Shown piece by piece: positions 1 through 7,032 of a stretch of DNA of 9,148 bases. The notes under the pieces are model-generated. The model worked only from the letters and a program-made list of their open reading frames with translations. It searched no databases and was not told the DNA's origin. Position 1 is the stretch's first letter. Each line of letters starts with the position of its first letter. This DNA is from Alphaproteobacteria bacterium. Lineage in GTDB: Bacteria > Pseudomonadota > Alphaproteobacteria > UBA8366. Position numbers and translations under genes: made by a program. Location of the stretch: assembly GCA_018665505.1 (NCBI GenBank), contig JABJCS010000090.1, positions 1 through 9,148 on the forward strand, written 5' to 3'.

Positions 1-134
1 CATTGGCTCCGATAGATTAATTTTCCCTGAGTGACGACCGCTTTGTCGTCCGGTTTTAACTCTACGGCCATGGCGGCGGGTACCACGAGAGTGCTCCAAA
101 GTGTGGCGATTGTAAATTTTAGATAAGAGTTCAT
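1..134 (-). CDS. Secreted protein, probable c-type cytochrome (5' part, cut by window edge)
   Basis: An ATG at 134-132 overlaps the cueR stop codon as ATGA, and the frame stays open for 44 codons to the window edge. The first 23 residues look like a Sec signal peptide: MNSYLK, a hydrophobic stretch (FTIATLWSTLVV), then a PAAMA end that fits signal peptidase I cleavage before VELK. The mature start has the pattern GKLIYRSQ followed by a codon beginning TG. In small class I cytochromes c the segment GKxIYxxxC leads into the CxxCH haem site, so the cut codon is probably the first haem Cys. The haem motif itself lies outside the window, so the cytochrome call is inferred. The protein would be periplasmic. 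Small cytochromes or copper-binding proteins downstream of a copper ATPase and cueR would fit the copper response. The start has no strong Shine-Dalgarno of its own, so translational coupling to cueR is likely. Confidence 0.6.
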   Translation of the reverse strand, partial: MNSYLKFTIATLWSTLVVPAAMAVELKPDDKAVVTQGKLIYRSQ

Positions 135-544
135 GCGGCATTCTCATTTTGGTGAGCGGGAAGGCCCGCAAGGTCATCGAGGATCGGGCAATCCGGTCTA
201 TCGTCCCCGTCGCAACAATGAATTAAATGCCCGAGCGTCTTATGCATCGATTGAAGTTCCTCGATCTTTAATTCGATCCGTTCGAGATGCGTTCTGGCGA
301 TTGATTTTACGTCGGCACTGGCGCGATTGCGGTCTTGATAAAGGGTGAGGAGTGCTCGACATTCCTCGACACTAAAGCCAAGGCCCCGTGCGCGATGCAA
401 GAAACATAGTTTGTGCACGTCGGCATCGCTGTAATCTCGGTAGCCGTTACCGCGACGCTCCGGCACCACCAGCTCGATTTCTTCGTAGTAATGCATGGTG
501 CGGACCGGGAGGCCCGAAAGTTCAGCAGCCTTTCCTACATTCAT
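131..544 (-). CDS. cueR: CueR-type copper-responsive MerR-family activator
   Basis: This is a 137-residue MerR-family regulator. The N-terminal winged helix-turn-helix covers about residues 1-70 (GKAAELSGLPVRTMHYYEE, then NGYRDY), followed by a long dimerisation helix at about 77-108. The C-terminal metal loop is C111-DGDDRPD-C119 followed by PI. This matches the two-Cys Cu(I)/Ag(I) loop of E. coli CueR (Cys112 and Cys120) with the same spacing, and Ser76 in ASADVK matches the Ser77 typical of monovalent-metal sensors. There is an extra Cys at 110. A Glu replaces the usual Gly in the turn after the recognition helix (EEIELV rather than EEIGLV). The ATG follows the ATPase stop by 9 nt. Its SD, AGGAG (555-551), overlaps that TAG stop and sits 6 nt from the ATG. 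Being downstream in the operon it would activate, cueR is predicted to be autoregulated. It should sense cytoplasmic Cu(I) and untwist the 19-bp-spacer promoter at 2914-2944. Confidence 0.93.
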   Translation of the reverse strand: MNVGKAAELSGLPVRTMHYYEEIELVVPERRGNGYRDYSDADVHKLCFLHRARGLGFSVEECRALLTLYQDRNRASADVKSIARTHLERIELKIEELQSMHKTLGHLIHCCDGDDRPDCPILDDLAGLPAHQNENAA

Positions 545-553
545 GGCGCTCTC

Positions 554-2875
554 CTATATTTTTGCGCTACGCAAACGGAGCGCATTGGTAATGACGGAAA
601 CCGAACTCAAGCTCATCGCGGCGGCGGCAATCATCGGGCTCAATAGCAGACCGAAGAAGGGGTAGAGAACGCCAGCGGCGATCGGGACGCCAACTGCGTT
701 ATAGACGAATGCGAGAAATAGGTTCTGCCGTATATTCCGCATTGTCATTACGCTAAGACGGCGGGCGCGCAGAAGGGCTTCTAAGTTGCCGCCAACCAGG
801 GTGACGTCAGCGCTCTCCATGGCGATATCTGTGCCGGTTCCCATTGCGATGCCGATATCCGCTTCCGCGAGAGCCGGTGCGTCGTTAATACCGTCACCGA
901 CCATGGCGACAACTCGCCCTTCCTGTCGCAGACGTTTGATGGTGGCGAGCTTATCTTCGGGCGACGCGTCAGCCTCAATCATGTCGATGGCAAGGCTCGA
1001 GGCGACCGCTTCTGCCGTTGCCCGCGCGTCTCCGGTAAGGAGCACGGTGTGCATTCCGAAGGCCTTTAACGCCTGTAGCGTTGTATCAGCGTTCTCTTTA
1101 ACCGGGTCGGTAATCGAAAGGATACCGATCAACGAGTCGTTGATCGCGCAGTAGACAACCGTGGCACCAGCGCTGCGAAGTTTCGCGCTCTGTTCTTCGA
1201 CGTCGGTCGTCTCGATCCCTTCACGTCGCATGAATTCTGCGTTGCCCAGTATATAGGTTTCCGAATCTTTACGACCCTGGACACCGAGTCCAGTGACGGA
1301 TTTGAATTCTTCGAGAGCGATGGGTGTGATCCCGCGTTTGGCTGCATCGTCGATAATAGCGTTGGCAAGAGGATGTTCGCTGGTCGCTTCGAGTGAGACA
1401 GCCAATTCCAATAACTCCTTTTCCGAAATACCGTTTTGCGGGAGGATATCAGTGACGCTCGGTTTGCCCTCAGTCACGGTGCCGGTTTTATCGAGGACAA
1501 TCGTATCCGCCTCTCCTAGACGTTCGAGGACCTCCGCATCGCGAATTAATACACCGGCTTTAGCACCGCGACCCATGCCGACCATGATCGACATCGGCGT
1601 CGCCAATCCCAATGCGCAGGGGCAGGCAATGATCAGGACTGAGACCGCTGCGATCAAGCCGTGCGCGAGGGCAGGGGATGGGCCCCAGATGCTCCAAGCT
1701 AGAAAAGCCGCTAATGCCGACAATGCGACGGTCGGAACGAAGAAACCCGCGACCTTGTCGGCGACCCGCTGGATTGGGGCTCGGCTTCTCTGTGCTTCGG
1801 AGACCATTGTCGCGATACGAGCGAGTACCGTGTCACCGCCGACAGCATCCGCGCGCATGGTGAATGTACCGAGGCCATTGAGAGTGCCACCGACGACAAG
1901 GTCTCCCGGTGTCTTTTCAACCGGGATGGGCTCTCCTGTGACCATGGATTCGTCGACGGCGCTGGCACCTGTGGATATCACACCGTCCGTCGGAATGCTC
2001 TCACCGGGAAGCACGCGCAATATGTCACCCGCATAGATGTTTTCGAGAGGGATATCTTCGTCTGGTTTTCCCTCGACAATGCGCCGTGCTGTTTTTGGTG
2101 CGAGATCAAGCAGGAGACGCAACGCTTCGCCTGTGCGGCCGCGCGCTCCCAGTTCCAGGATCTGACCCAGTAGAACCAGAGTGATGATGACAGCTGCTGC
2201 CTCGAAGTAGAGATCGAGGGCGCCGTCTTCACCCTGAAATCCAGTGGGAAACATGCCTGGGGCGAGGAGAGCAAGGAGACTGAAGAGATAGGCGGCACCG
2301 GTGCCAAGTGCGATCAGTGTGAACATGTTCGGGTGCCAGGGCGAGATCGATCGCCAGCCGCGTTCGAAAAAGGGGAGTCCGGCCCAGAGGACGACTGGTG
2401 TCGATAAGACGAATTGCAGCCAACCGCTCCATTCTGCGCTCATGATGGCGCCGAGACCGGGGACATGTTCGGACATCGCAATGGCAAAGACCGGTGCGGT
2501 GAAGATAGCGGCGACCCAGAAGCGTTGTCGCATGTCGTCGAGCTCCGGGTTTTCGTCGCTGACTTCCAACGGGTTTGCGGGCTCCAACGCCATGCCGCAG
2601 ATCGGACAGGCATCGGGGCCTTCGCTCCAGACTTCCGGATCCATCGGACAGATATAACCGGTGGTGTGTTGTACGCTCCGGGTAGGGGGCGCCATCGGCC
2701 CTTCATTCAGAAATTTGCTTGGATCGGCGATGAACTTTTCGGCGCATCCGGTGCAGCAGAAATAATAACGCTCACCTTCGTGATTTCGGCTCTCCGGCGG
2801 AGGCGTTTGTGCCGGATCGACGGTCATCCCGCAGACGGGGTCTGTCGCTGGTTCGCTATTTGTGTGGAGCGTCAT
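554..2875 (-). CDS. copA: Cu(I)-exporting P1B-type ATPase with YHS and HMBD metal-binding N-terminus
   Basis: This inner-membrane pump should export Cu(I) or Ag(I) from the cytoplasm using ATP. From the start chosen here it has 773 residues. The N-terminus holds a YHS-type module at about 11-57 (DPVCGM with C15, then C40, C41 and C44) and a heavy-metal-binding module at about 75-97 (YICPMDP...CPICGM). There is no classical HMA GMxCxxC domain. The ATPase core follows: TGEP actuator motif (313-316), membrane motif CPC (418-420), DKTGT with phosphorylated D462, SEHPL (H501, P502), GDGIND (660-665), then YN (725-726) and MxxSS (from 754) in the last membrane helices. CPC plus YN and MxxSS is the CopA/P1B-1 signature for monovalent copper. 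An upstream in-frame ATG at 2914 would give 786 residues, but it overlaps the -10 of the CueR-type promoter, so the ATG at 2875 is preferred. SD support for that ATG is weak (AAGG 14 nt away). cueR follows after 9 nt. Confidence 0.93.
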   Translation of the reverse strand: MTLHTNSEPATDPVCGMTVDPAQTPPPESRNHEGERYYFCCTGCAEKFIADPSKFLNEGPMAPPTRSVQHTTGYICPMDPEVWSEGPDACPICGMALEPANPLEVSDENPELDDMRQRFWVAAIFTAPVFAIAMSEHVPGLGAIMSAEWSGWLQFVLSTPVVLWAGLPFFERGWRSISPWHPNMFTLIALGTGAAYLFSLLALLAPGMFPTGFQGEDGALDLYFEAAAVIITLVLLGQILELGARGRTGEALRLLLDLAPKTARRIVEGKPDEDIPLENIYAGDILRVLPGESIPTDGVISTGASAVDESMVTGEPIPVEKTPGDLVVGGTLNGLGTFTMRADAVGGDTVLARIATMVSEAQRSRAPIQRVADKVAGFFVPTVALSALAAFLAWSIWGPSPALAHGLIAAVSVLIIACPCALGLATPMSIMVGMGRGAKAGVLIRDAEVLERLGEADTIVLDKTGTVTEGKPSVTDILPQNGISEKELLELAVSLEATSEHPLANAIIDDAAKRGITPIALEEFKSVTGLGVQGRKDSETYILGNAEFMRREGIETTDVEEQSAKLRSAGATVVYCAINDSLIGILSITDPVKENADTTLQALKAFGMHTVLLTGDARATAEAVASSLAIDMIEADASPEDKLATIKRLRQEGRVVAMVGDGINDAPALAEADIGIAMGTGTDIAMESADVTLVGGNLEALLRARRLSVMTMRNIRQNLFLAFVYNAVGVPIAAGVLYPFFGLLLSPMIAAAAMSLSSVSVITNALRLRSAKI

Positions 2876-2893
2876 TTTGTTGGTGCCGACCTT
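2876..2893 (-). promoter_or_regulatory. Weak ribosome-binding region of the copper ATPase
   Basis: The best Shine-Dalgarno-like tetramer before the ATG at 2875 is AAGG at 2893-2890, separated from it by 14 nt, longer than usual. A transcript beginning about 7 nt after the predicted -10 would have a leader of roughly 30 nt that includes this site. The choice of start therefore rests mainly on promoter geometry, not on the RBS. Confidence 0.35.
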
Positions 2894-2913
2894 AAAAAAC
2901 GCAATTGCCGACA

Positions 2914-2944
2914 TTTTTAAGCCCTACGGCAACTGTAGGGTCAA
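2914..2944 (-). promoter_or_regulatory. CueR-type promoter of the copper operon (19-bp spacer)
   Basis: On the minus strand the -35 is TTGACC (2944-2939), the spacer is exactly 19 bp (2938-2920) and the -10 is TAAAAA (2919-2914). MerR-family activators work on promoters with such overlong spacers. The layout matches the E. coli copA promoter (from memory: TTGACC, 19-bp spacer, TAACCT), including a dyad that begins at the end of the -35. The regulator predicted to bind it, cueR, is encoded in the operon it drives. The -10 runs into the upstream in-frame ATG of the ATPase, so that ATG should lie upstream of the transcript. The -35 begins about 10 bp after the stop codon of the preceding sugar gene. 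Confidence 0.85.
2922..2940. promoter_or_regulatory. CueR operator dyad CCCTAC-N7-GTAGGG
   Basis: This is a perfect inverted repeat with 6-bp arms (2922-2927 and 2935-2940) and a 7-bp centre. It lies between the -35 and -10, with one arm sharing two bases with the -35, as expected for a MerR-family dimer site. E. coli CueR sites have CCTTCC/GGAAGG arms; here the arms are CCCTAC/GTAGGG. Taking it as the CueR operator is inferred from its position and the nearby cueR. It could also fold as a small hairpin in read-through RNA, but no U-run follows it. Confidence 0.8.
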
Positions 2945-2954
2945 GCGATAGTCG

Positions 2955-4154
2955 CTATTTCCAGGCTGGTGCGACTTCCTGCATCGCGGATTCAATACTC
3001 CCGCTGAGAAACAACCGACGAGCGGGAATGCCGGCCGCTTCCGCCGCCTGCATGTCTGTATCCTTATCGCCGATCATAAAACTGCGGGACAGATCGACTG
3101 GCCATTCGTTCATGGCCCGTAGCATCATTCCAGGGTTCGGTTTTCGGCAGGCGCAGTTTTGCCGGTATTCGCCATCGCCGAAATCCGGATGATGTGGGCA
3201 GTAGTAAAAGGCATCGATATGGGCACCCCGCGCCATCAATGTCTTATTGATATAGGCGTGTAGGCGTTCGATATCCTCTGTCTTGTAAAGACCTCTGGCG
3301 ACACCCGCCTGATTTGTGACAATGAAGACATAGTAGCCGAGATCATTTAAGCGTTTGATAGCTCGATCGGACCCTTCCAACCATTTGTAATTGTCGGGAT
3401 GCCATACGTATCCGGTGTCATGGTTGACGATTCCATCGCGGTCGAGAAAGGCGGCCGGTCGTCGTTGCCATTGAGGCAGCAGTGATTGCGCGCGCTGCAA
3501 ATCCTCAGGGATACCGATATCGATAAAGGCTCCGTCATAGACGGCGCCGCCCACTCGTCCTTCCGCGGCAGCTTTTGGGAAAATATCATTCTCGATTGAG
3601 ATCGACCCACTGGCATCTTGATCGAGTAGAGATTTACGGAGCCAATAAACGCCGCCGTTGATAAGGCCGTCACCGCTTCCCGATTTCTCGCCGAATTGTG
3701 TCACTCTCCCGTCCTCAAGAGCGACGCTTCCGTAACGAGCCGAATCACTGACTCGGCGTAAAGCGATGCGGGCAGCGATGTCATCCGTCCAATCAGGCGA
3801 TGCAAGGTCGAGCAAATTAAAGTCGAAATACGAATCGCCATTCAGCAACAAAAACTGATCGGCAAGAAGAGAAGACGCAAAGCGGAGTGCACCACCAGTT
3901 CCGGCTGCGGGCACATCGGACACGATATCAAAGCGGATGTGTTTTGGGTCGAATTCCGCTTCGAAATTGCGGAAATGATGCGCGTGAGGTCCGACCAGTA
4001 GAATAATATGTTGGGTGCCGTGACGGGCCAGATGGTCGATTAGATAGTTGAGAAAAGGGCGACCGCCGACTTCTAACAAGGGTTTCGGCGTTAACGCAGT
4101 GAGTTCGCCCAATCGGGTACCGAGACCGCCGGCCAGTATAACCGCTTGCTTCAT
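2955..4154 (-). CDS. Bifunctional sugar-phosphate nucleotidyltransferase (HddC-like) / heptose-bisphosphate phosphatase (GmhB-like) fusion
   Basis: This 399-residue protein has two complete enzyme domains joined by a short linker near residue 230. The N-terminal part (about 1-225) is a nucleotidyltransferase: AVILAGGLGTRL (4-15), PKP with K24, GTGG (85-88), NGDSYFD with D107, NGGVYW (166-171) and IDIGIPED with D212. The C-terminal part (about 234-385) is a GmhB-type HAD phosphatase: FLDRDG with nucleophile D238 and acid D240, VTNQAG (279-284), the zinc set C319, H321, C334 and C336 (CPHH and CAC, spaced as in E. coli GmhB), CRKPNPG with K338, and GDKDTD with D363. In the GDP-heptose route, GmhB removes the 7-phosphate from D-glycero-D-manno-heptose 1,7-bisphosphate and HddC converts the heptose 1-phosphate to GDP-heptose, so the fusion would couple consecutive steps. 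The GDP preference and heptose substrate are inferred. The ATG overlaps the upstream stop as TAATG, and its own SD is weak. Confidence 0.87.
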   Translation of the reverse strand: MKQAVILAGGLGTRLGELTALTPKPLLEVGGRPFLNYLIDHLARHGTQHIILLVGPHAHHFRNFEAEFDPKHIRFDIVSDVPAAGTGGALRFASSLLADQFLLLNGDSYFDFNLLDLASPDWTDDIAARIALRRVSDSARYGSVALEDGRVTQFGEKSGSGDGLINGGVYWLRKSLLDQDASGSISIENDIFPKAAAEGRVGGAVYDGAFIDIGIPEDLQRAQSLLPQWQRRPAAFLDRDGIVNHDTGYVWHPDNYKWLEGSDRAIKRLNDLGYYVFIVTNQAGVARGLYKTEDIERLHAYINKTLMARGAHIDAFYYCPHHPDFGDGEYRQNCACRKPNPGMMLRAMNEWPVDLSRSFMIGDKDTDMQAAEAAGIPARRLFLSGSIESAMQEVAPAWK

Positions 4155-5308
4155 TAAGCTGTGTCTTTCGATTGTTGGCGTCGCATGGGTGAAAGGTATT
4201 CCGAAAGGTCGCCAAAATGCGACCGAATGGCCGTGCGTGCCTGATGTGAATCTTTTGGAAGCTGATCTCGAAGGATATCCAAGAAGGCGTAAACCGCATT
4301 TAGCGCGGCCATTGAACGCCTTTCGGTTTCTGTCCAGCCGGATGAGATTGGATCGACGGATTTATCATTGATAATTCGGTAAGGCTTATTGATGAATTGT
4401 CGGTGCGCTTGATTGGTTTCAGCCAGAATGAAGTGAGCCAGGGAATTGAGCTCGAAGCGGTTGGGCTCCGGCTCAATCTTCAAATAAGACTCTGTCGTGA
4501 TCTTGGCGACGAATGCTTCGCCTGAATGTTGAGGAATGACGATTCGGTCTGGTGATGTTGCTAAATTGAGCGCATAGTCATAATCGATGGTGCTATCGAA
4601 GCGGTGATAATTTTCACGGGGCCGCAAGGCAAGCGTATAGGGAAAGAAAGCTCGCGCGATCCAGCCGGAATTTCCACTCGGCCAAATGATAGTGGAGGGG
4701 TAATTGATAAATTCTGAAGAATCGGCGAACGAACGCCGAGAAACAGGATGCAGGATTGATGGTAAATGCCGACAAAGATCTTCGGCTTTAAGATTGCCTA
4801 CCGTAAGCAGTCGTAATACTTCATTCGATGCCTCGAAGGAAAGCCTCAGCAAAGGGATAAGAACCGCTTCCGCACCTTCATCAAGTTTGTATTGCGCGTA
4901 GGATAAACTACCGTTCGTGATCATGAGATCTTGATTTATAATGAACAAAGTTTCGTCATCGCCTGACTCCAACGTTCGATCAATGGCGTGGAATTGCGTA
5001 TTTCGGTCGATTTCATGTTTGTACGCGGAGCCGGCAAATGCCGATGCATGATCCGCTATGGTCCGGCCATCGACACTTGTGTCTTCAAAGAGATACACGC
5101 AACGCTCACCAAATTCTTCAAGGGGTTGGGTGCGCTCCAGGAAATAAGTGTAAGACGCTCTGTCCGTATAAAGAAGAAACCGCAATGGTCGGGTCTCGGC
5201 CAGAAACTGCAAATTGTTCGAGCTGATTAAGCCCGGGATCGTATAGTCGGCGAATTTATCGATGAACGGTTTGTCCCAAGCGACGGCGAATATATTGGTT
5301 CTGTTCAC
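4154..5308 (-). CDS. Unrecognised cytoplasmic protein, possibly a GT-A-like glycosyltransferase
   Basis: I do not recognise this 384-residue protein with confidence. It has no signal peptide or clear membrane helix. The opening resembles proteins with a nucleotide-diphospho-sugar-transferase fold: a strand (IFAVAW), a helix ending in TIPGLISSNNL, then RFLLYTD. Further on, LFIINQDLMITNGSL (about 121-135) sits where such proteins carry an acidic metal- and nucleotide-binding motif after a hydrophobic strand. These similarities are from memory and are weak. It lies between an SDR gene and the nucleotidyltransferase-phosphatase fusion, so a role in using the nucleotide sugar is plausible. The start is GTG, supported by AGGAAG (5319-5314) 5 nt upstream; the next in-frame Met is residue 129. 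Its base composition is lower in GC than the dehydratase gene: about 45% in five 60-base lines I counted, against about 57% in three lines there. Confidence 0.72.
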   Translation of the reverse strand: MNRTNIFAVAWDKPFIDKFADYTIPGLISSNNLQFLAETRPLRFLLYTDRASYTYFLERTQPLEEFGERCVYLFEDTSVDGRTIADHASAFAGSAYKHEIDRNTQFHAIDRTLESGDDETLFIINQDLMITNGSLSYAQYKLDEGAEAVLIPLLRLSFEASNEVLRLLTVGNLKAEDLCRHLPSILHPVSRRSFADSSEFINYPSTIIWPSGNSGWIARAFFPYTLALRPRENYHRFDSTIDYDYALNLATSPDRIVIPQHSGEAFVAKITTESYLKIEPEPNRFELNSLAHFILAETNQAHRQFINKPYRIINDKSVDPISSGWTETERRSMAALNAVYAFLDILRDQLPKDSHQARTAIRSHFGDLSEYLSPMRRQQSKDTA

Positions 5309-5320
5309 GTGATCTTCCTA
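5309..5320 (-). promoter_or_regulatory. RBS supporting a GTG start, overlapping the upstream stop
   Basis: On the minus strand the upstream gene's TAG stop (5320-5318) shares its last two bases with the Shine-Dalgarno AGGAAG (5319-5314), which lies 5 nt from the GTG at 5308. This fixes GTG as the start of the 384-residue protein and indicates translational coupling with the SDR gene before it. Confidence 0.7.
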
Positions 5321-6271
5321 GATCAGATCGCTCGCTCGATACCATTCCAGCGTCGTCTTAACGCCGTCATTGAAATCGGTTGTAGGACGCCATTCCAACG
5401 CAGCTTGTGCGCGGCTGCAATCTAGGAAGAGCGACGTCTTCAATGTCGGCTTGCTGCGATCGAATTCCATTTCTAATTCTTTGCCCGAAGCGGCGATGAT
5501 CCGACTCACAACTTCTTTAACTGGAAAAGCTTCACCGTAGCCGATGTTGTACAAGCCGAAGGGCTCGTCTTGTCGTTCCATTGCTCTTTCAACGCAGTCG
5601 ATGAGATCGTCGACATACAACAAATCCCGTGCCTCTTCACCCTCACCCCACACGACGATGGGGCCGTCTTGTGCGGTCATGACCTTCGTCACTGTCGCGC
5701 CGAACATATGCGAGCGTTCTAGGTCAAACTTGTCGTGCGGGCCGTAAATATTGGAATGACGCAGCACCGTGTATTTTGTCCGCCCAAGGTCGGCATAGAA
5801 TTCGGCCATCTTCTCTAGATAGACCTTGGTCCAGCCGACCCCAAAATAGTGCGGGGCGATTTCTCCGGTGAAGTCTTCTTCCCGTAACGCGATCTCACTG
5901 CTCGGATACATCACGGTGCAACTGAAAAACACCACCTGGCCGACGTTCTGATCATAGGCTGATCGGAAGATATGCGAGTTCATCACAGCGTTATCGGCGG
6001 TGTGGATATAGGGACGATTGACGATATCCCCGGCACCGGACGTGGTCGCGGCCGCTTGAATGACGATATCGATGTTGTGTAGCGCACGCGCCACGTCTTC
6101 CTGTCTGGTCAGGTCGGCTGTGATCCATTCGACGTTTGGGCAGTCGAATTCCGGTTTCTCGTGTTCAACGGCGACGAGGTCAATATCTGTACGCCGCGAA
6201 AGATGTTCGACGGTATTCCGCCCGATAAACCCAGTAGCGCCGCAGACGAGAACTCTTTGTCGATGCGTCAT
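5318..6271 (-). CDS. Extended SDR, GDP-fucose-synthase-like epimerase/reductase with GWTK in place of YxxxK
   Basis: This 317-residue NAD(P)-dependent sugar epimerase/dehydratase has the Rossmann motif GATGFIG (11-17), NIYGPHD (174-180) followed by RSHM, VVWGEGEEARDLLYVDDL (206-223) and YNIG. The NxYGPHD...SH and VWGxG...R pattern is that of GDP-L-fucose synthase (Fcl/WcaG), which epimerises and reduces 4-keto-6-deoxy GDP-sugars. The active-site region differs: the segment is HYFGVGWTK with K149, where Val145 stands at the usual catalytic Tyr position and the nearest Tyr is 142. The Ser/Thr region is FSCTVMYP, with S117 and T119. This may be a feature of its subfamily rather than loss of function, since the rest of the fold is intact. 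The start has a strong SD (AAGGAG, 5 nt upstream) and overlaps the previous stop as ATGA. Likely role: processing the product of the 4,6-dehydratase encoded in this cluster. Confidence 0.88.
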   Translation of the reverse strand: MTHRQRVLVCGATGFIGRNTVEHLSRRTDIDLVAVEHEKPEFDCPNVEWITADLTRQEDVARALHNIDIVIQAAATTSGAGDIVNRPYIHTADNAVMNSHIFRSAYDQNVGQVVFFSCTVMYPSSEIALREEDFTGEIAPHYFGVGWTKVYLEKMAEFYADLGRTKYTVLRHSNIYGPHDKFDLERSHMFGATVTKVMTAQDGPIVVWGEGEEARDLLYVDDLIDCVERAMERQDEPFGLYNIGYGEAFPVKEVVSRIIAASGKELEMEFDRSKPTLKTSLFLDCSRAQAALEWRPTTDFNDGVKTTLEWYRASDLI

Positions 6272-7032
6272 GCGAACTCCTTCATGAAGGCGGTGACGAC
6301 CTGTGCGCTATTCATTGCGAAACTCGGATGGAGAGCTTTTGCTTTCGCATTATCGATCTCGCCCACACAATACATAAAACCGCCATAGCCGGGGATGGCT
6401 CCGACGATCTCCGCAACTTCATCGAGCCGCAGATTTCCGCTTGCAGCCAGATTATAAACACCCGAGAGCCCATCGCGAAGGGCGGTTTGGATGAAGTCAC
6501 CAACTTGCCTATGGAGGACATAATTGAATGTAGATGCCGGGTTGAGGGTAAGTTGGCATCCGGGATCGCGGATCATTCGGATGAGACTGTTCGGGCGAGC
6601 CGTCGGGCCGAGCAAAGCGGTCGGGCGCAAGATTAGATGTGGTCTATCGCTGGCGGTCAATGCGGCTTCGCAGGCCAACTTTACCGCTCGATAAGAATTG
6701 TCTTTGGGAATTGTGCCTAAGGCGGTGTCTTCTCGTTTAGGGCTATCGCTTTCGGGGTATACGTCGACCGACGAGATATGGATGAACATCCGATGCGGAA
6801 TGCGTAACACGTTTTGCAATAACGCAACGTTCCGAGAGGCAGGGTCGAAGGGCGATGGGTTTGATCGATCATCAGTAAGATCGATCGCGCAATGGATGAT
6901 CGCATCGTACGGCGCATCATCCCAACGCTCACTTGGATCGATCCCTCTTGTCAGAGATTCGGAGCCCAAGGTTTCGAGAAGGGTGGAACCGAGGCCGCTG
7001 TCCGTTCCGGTGACAAGTACTCGCTTAGTCAT
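6268..7032 (-). CDS. Short SDR, NAD(P)-dependent nucleotide-sugar reductase/epimerase
   Basis: At 254 residues this is shorter than the roughly 300-340 of typical extended SDRs. The N-terminal cofactor motif is GTDSGLG (9-15), a variant of GxxGxxG. HISSVDVYPES (residues 85-95) carries the active-site Ser, and YRAVK (Y114, K118) is a canonical YxxxK pair. LRPTALLGP (135-143) follows, as in extended SDRs. The C-terminal substrate-binding part is reduced and lacks the usual WxGxG...RDFI motif. The closest general type is RmlD-like or WcaG-like 4-ketoreductase; the substrate cannot be read from sequence. In this cluster it could be the 4-ketoreductase that finishes a 6-deoxy sugar. It overlaps the upstream SDR by 8 nt and the downstream one by 4 nt (ATGA), and its own SD is weak, so it is probably translated by coupling. 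Confidence 0.83.
   Translation of the reverse strand: MTKRVLVTGTDSGLGSTLLETLGSESLTRGIDPSERWDDAPYDAIIHCAIDLTDDRSNPSPFDPASRNVALLQNVLRIPHRMFIHISSVDVYPESDSPKREDTALGTIPKDNSYRAVKLACEAALTASDRPHLILRPTALLGPTARPNSLIRMIRDPGCQLTLNPASTFNYVLHRQVGDFIQTALRDGLSGVYNLAASGNLRLDEVAEIVGAIPGYGGFMYCVGEIDNAKAKALHPSFAMNSAQVVTAFMKEFA

Noticed and set aside
131..544. Mercury (MerR) or zinc/cadmium (ZntR/CadR) sensor
   Set aside because: The metal loop C-x7-C followed by PI, Ser at the CueR Ser77 position and the adjacent CPC-type Cu(I) ATPase fit a copper sensor. MerR needs a third conserved Cys further upstream, and ZntR has a Cys in place of that Ser.
1293..2036. Plus-strand open frame of 247 codons opposite the copper ATPase
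   Set aside because: It lies wholly within the well-supported ATPase gene on the other strand, has low-complexity Ser/Ala/Pro/Arg-rich content and no recognisable domain; it is a shadow of the coding frame.
2414..2920. Plus-strand open frame of 168 codons that ends in the copper promoter region
   Set aside because: It is complementary to the YHS/HMBD part of the ATPase; its Cys and His richness is not arranged in motifs, so it is not a plausible gene.
2944..2956. Short inverted repeat AGCGA-TAG-TCGCT just upstream of the copper promoter, touching the fusion gene's stop
   Set aside because: The arms are only 5 bp and no U-run follows, so it cannot be supported as a terminator; it could arise by chance.
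6268..7032. Short SDR as a truncated pseudogene
   Set aside because: It is shorter than typical extended SDRs, but the frame is intact, YRAVK and the active-site Ser are kept, and both ends are embedded in start-stop overlaps as expected of a functioning operon gene.
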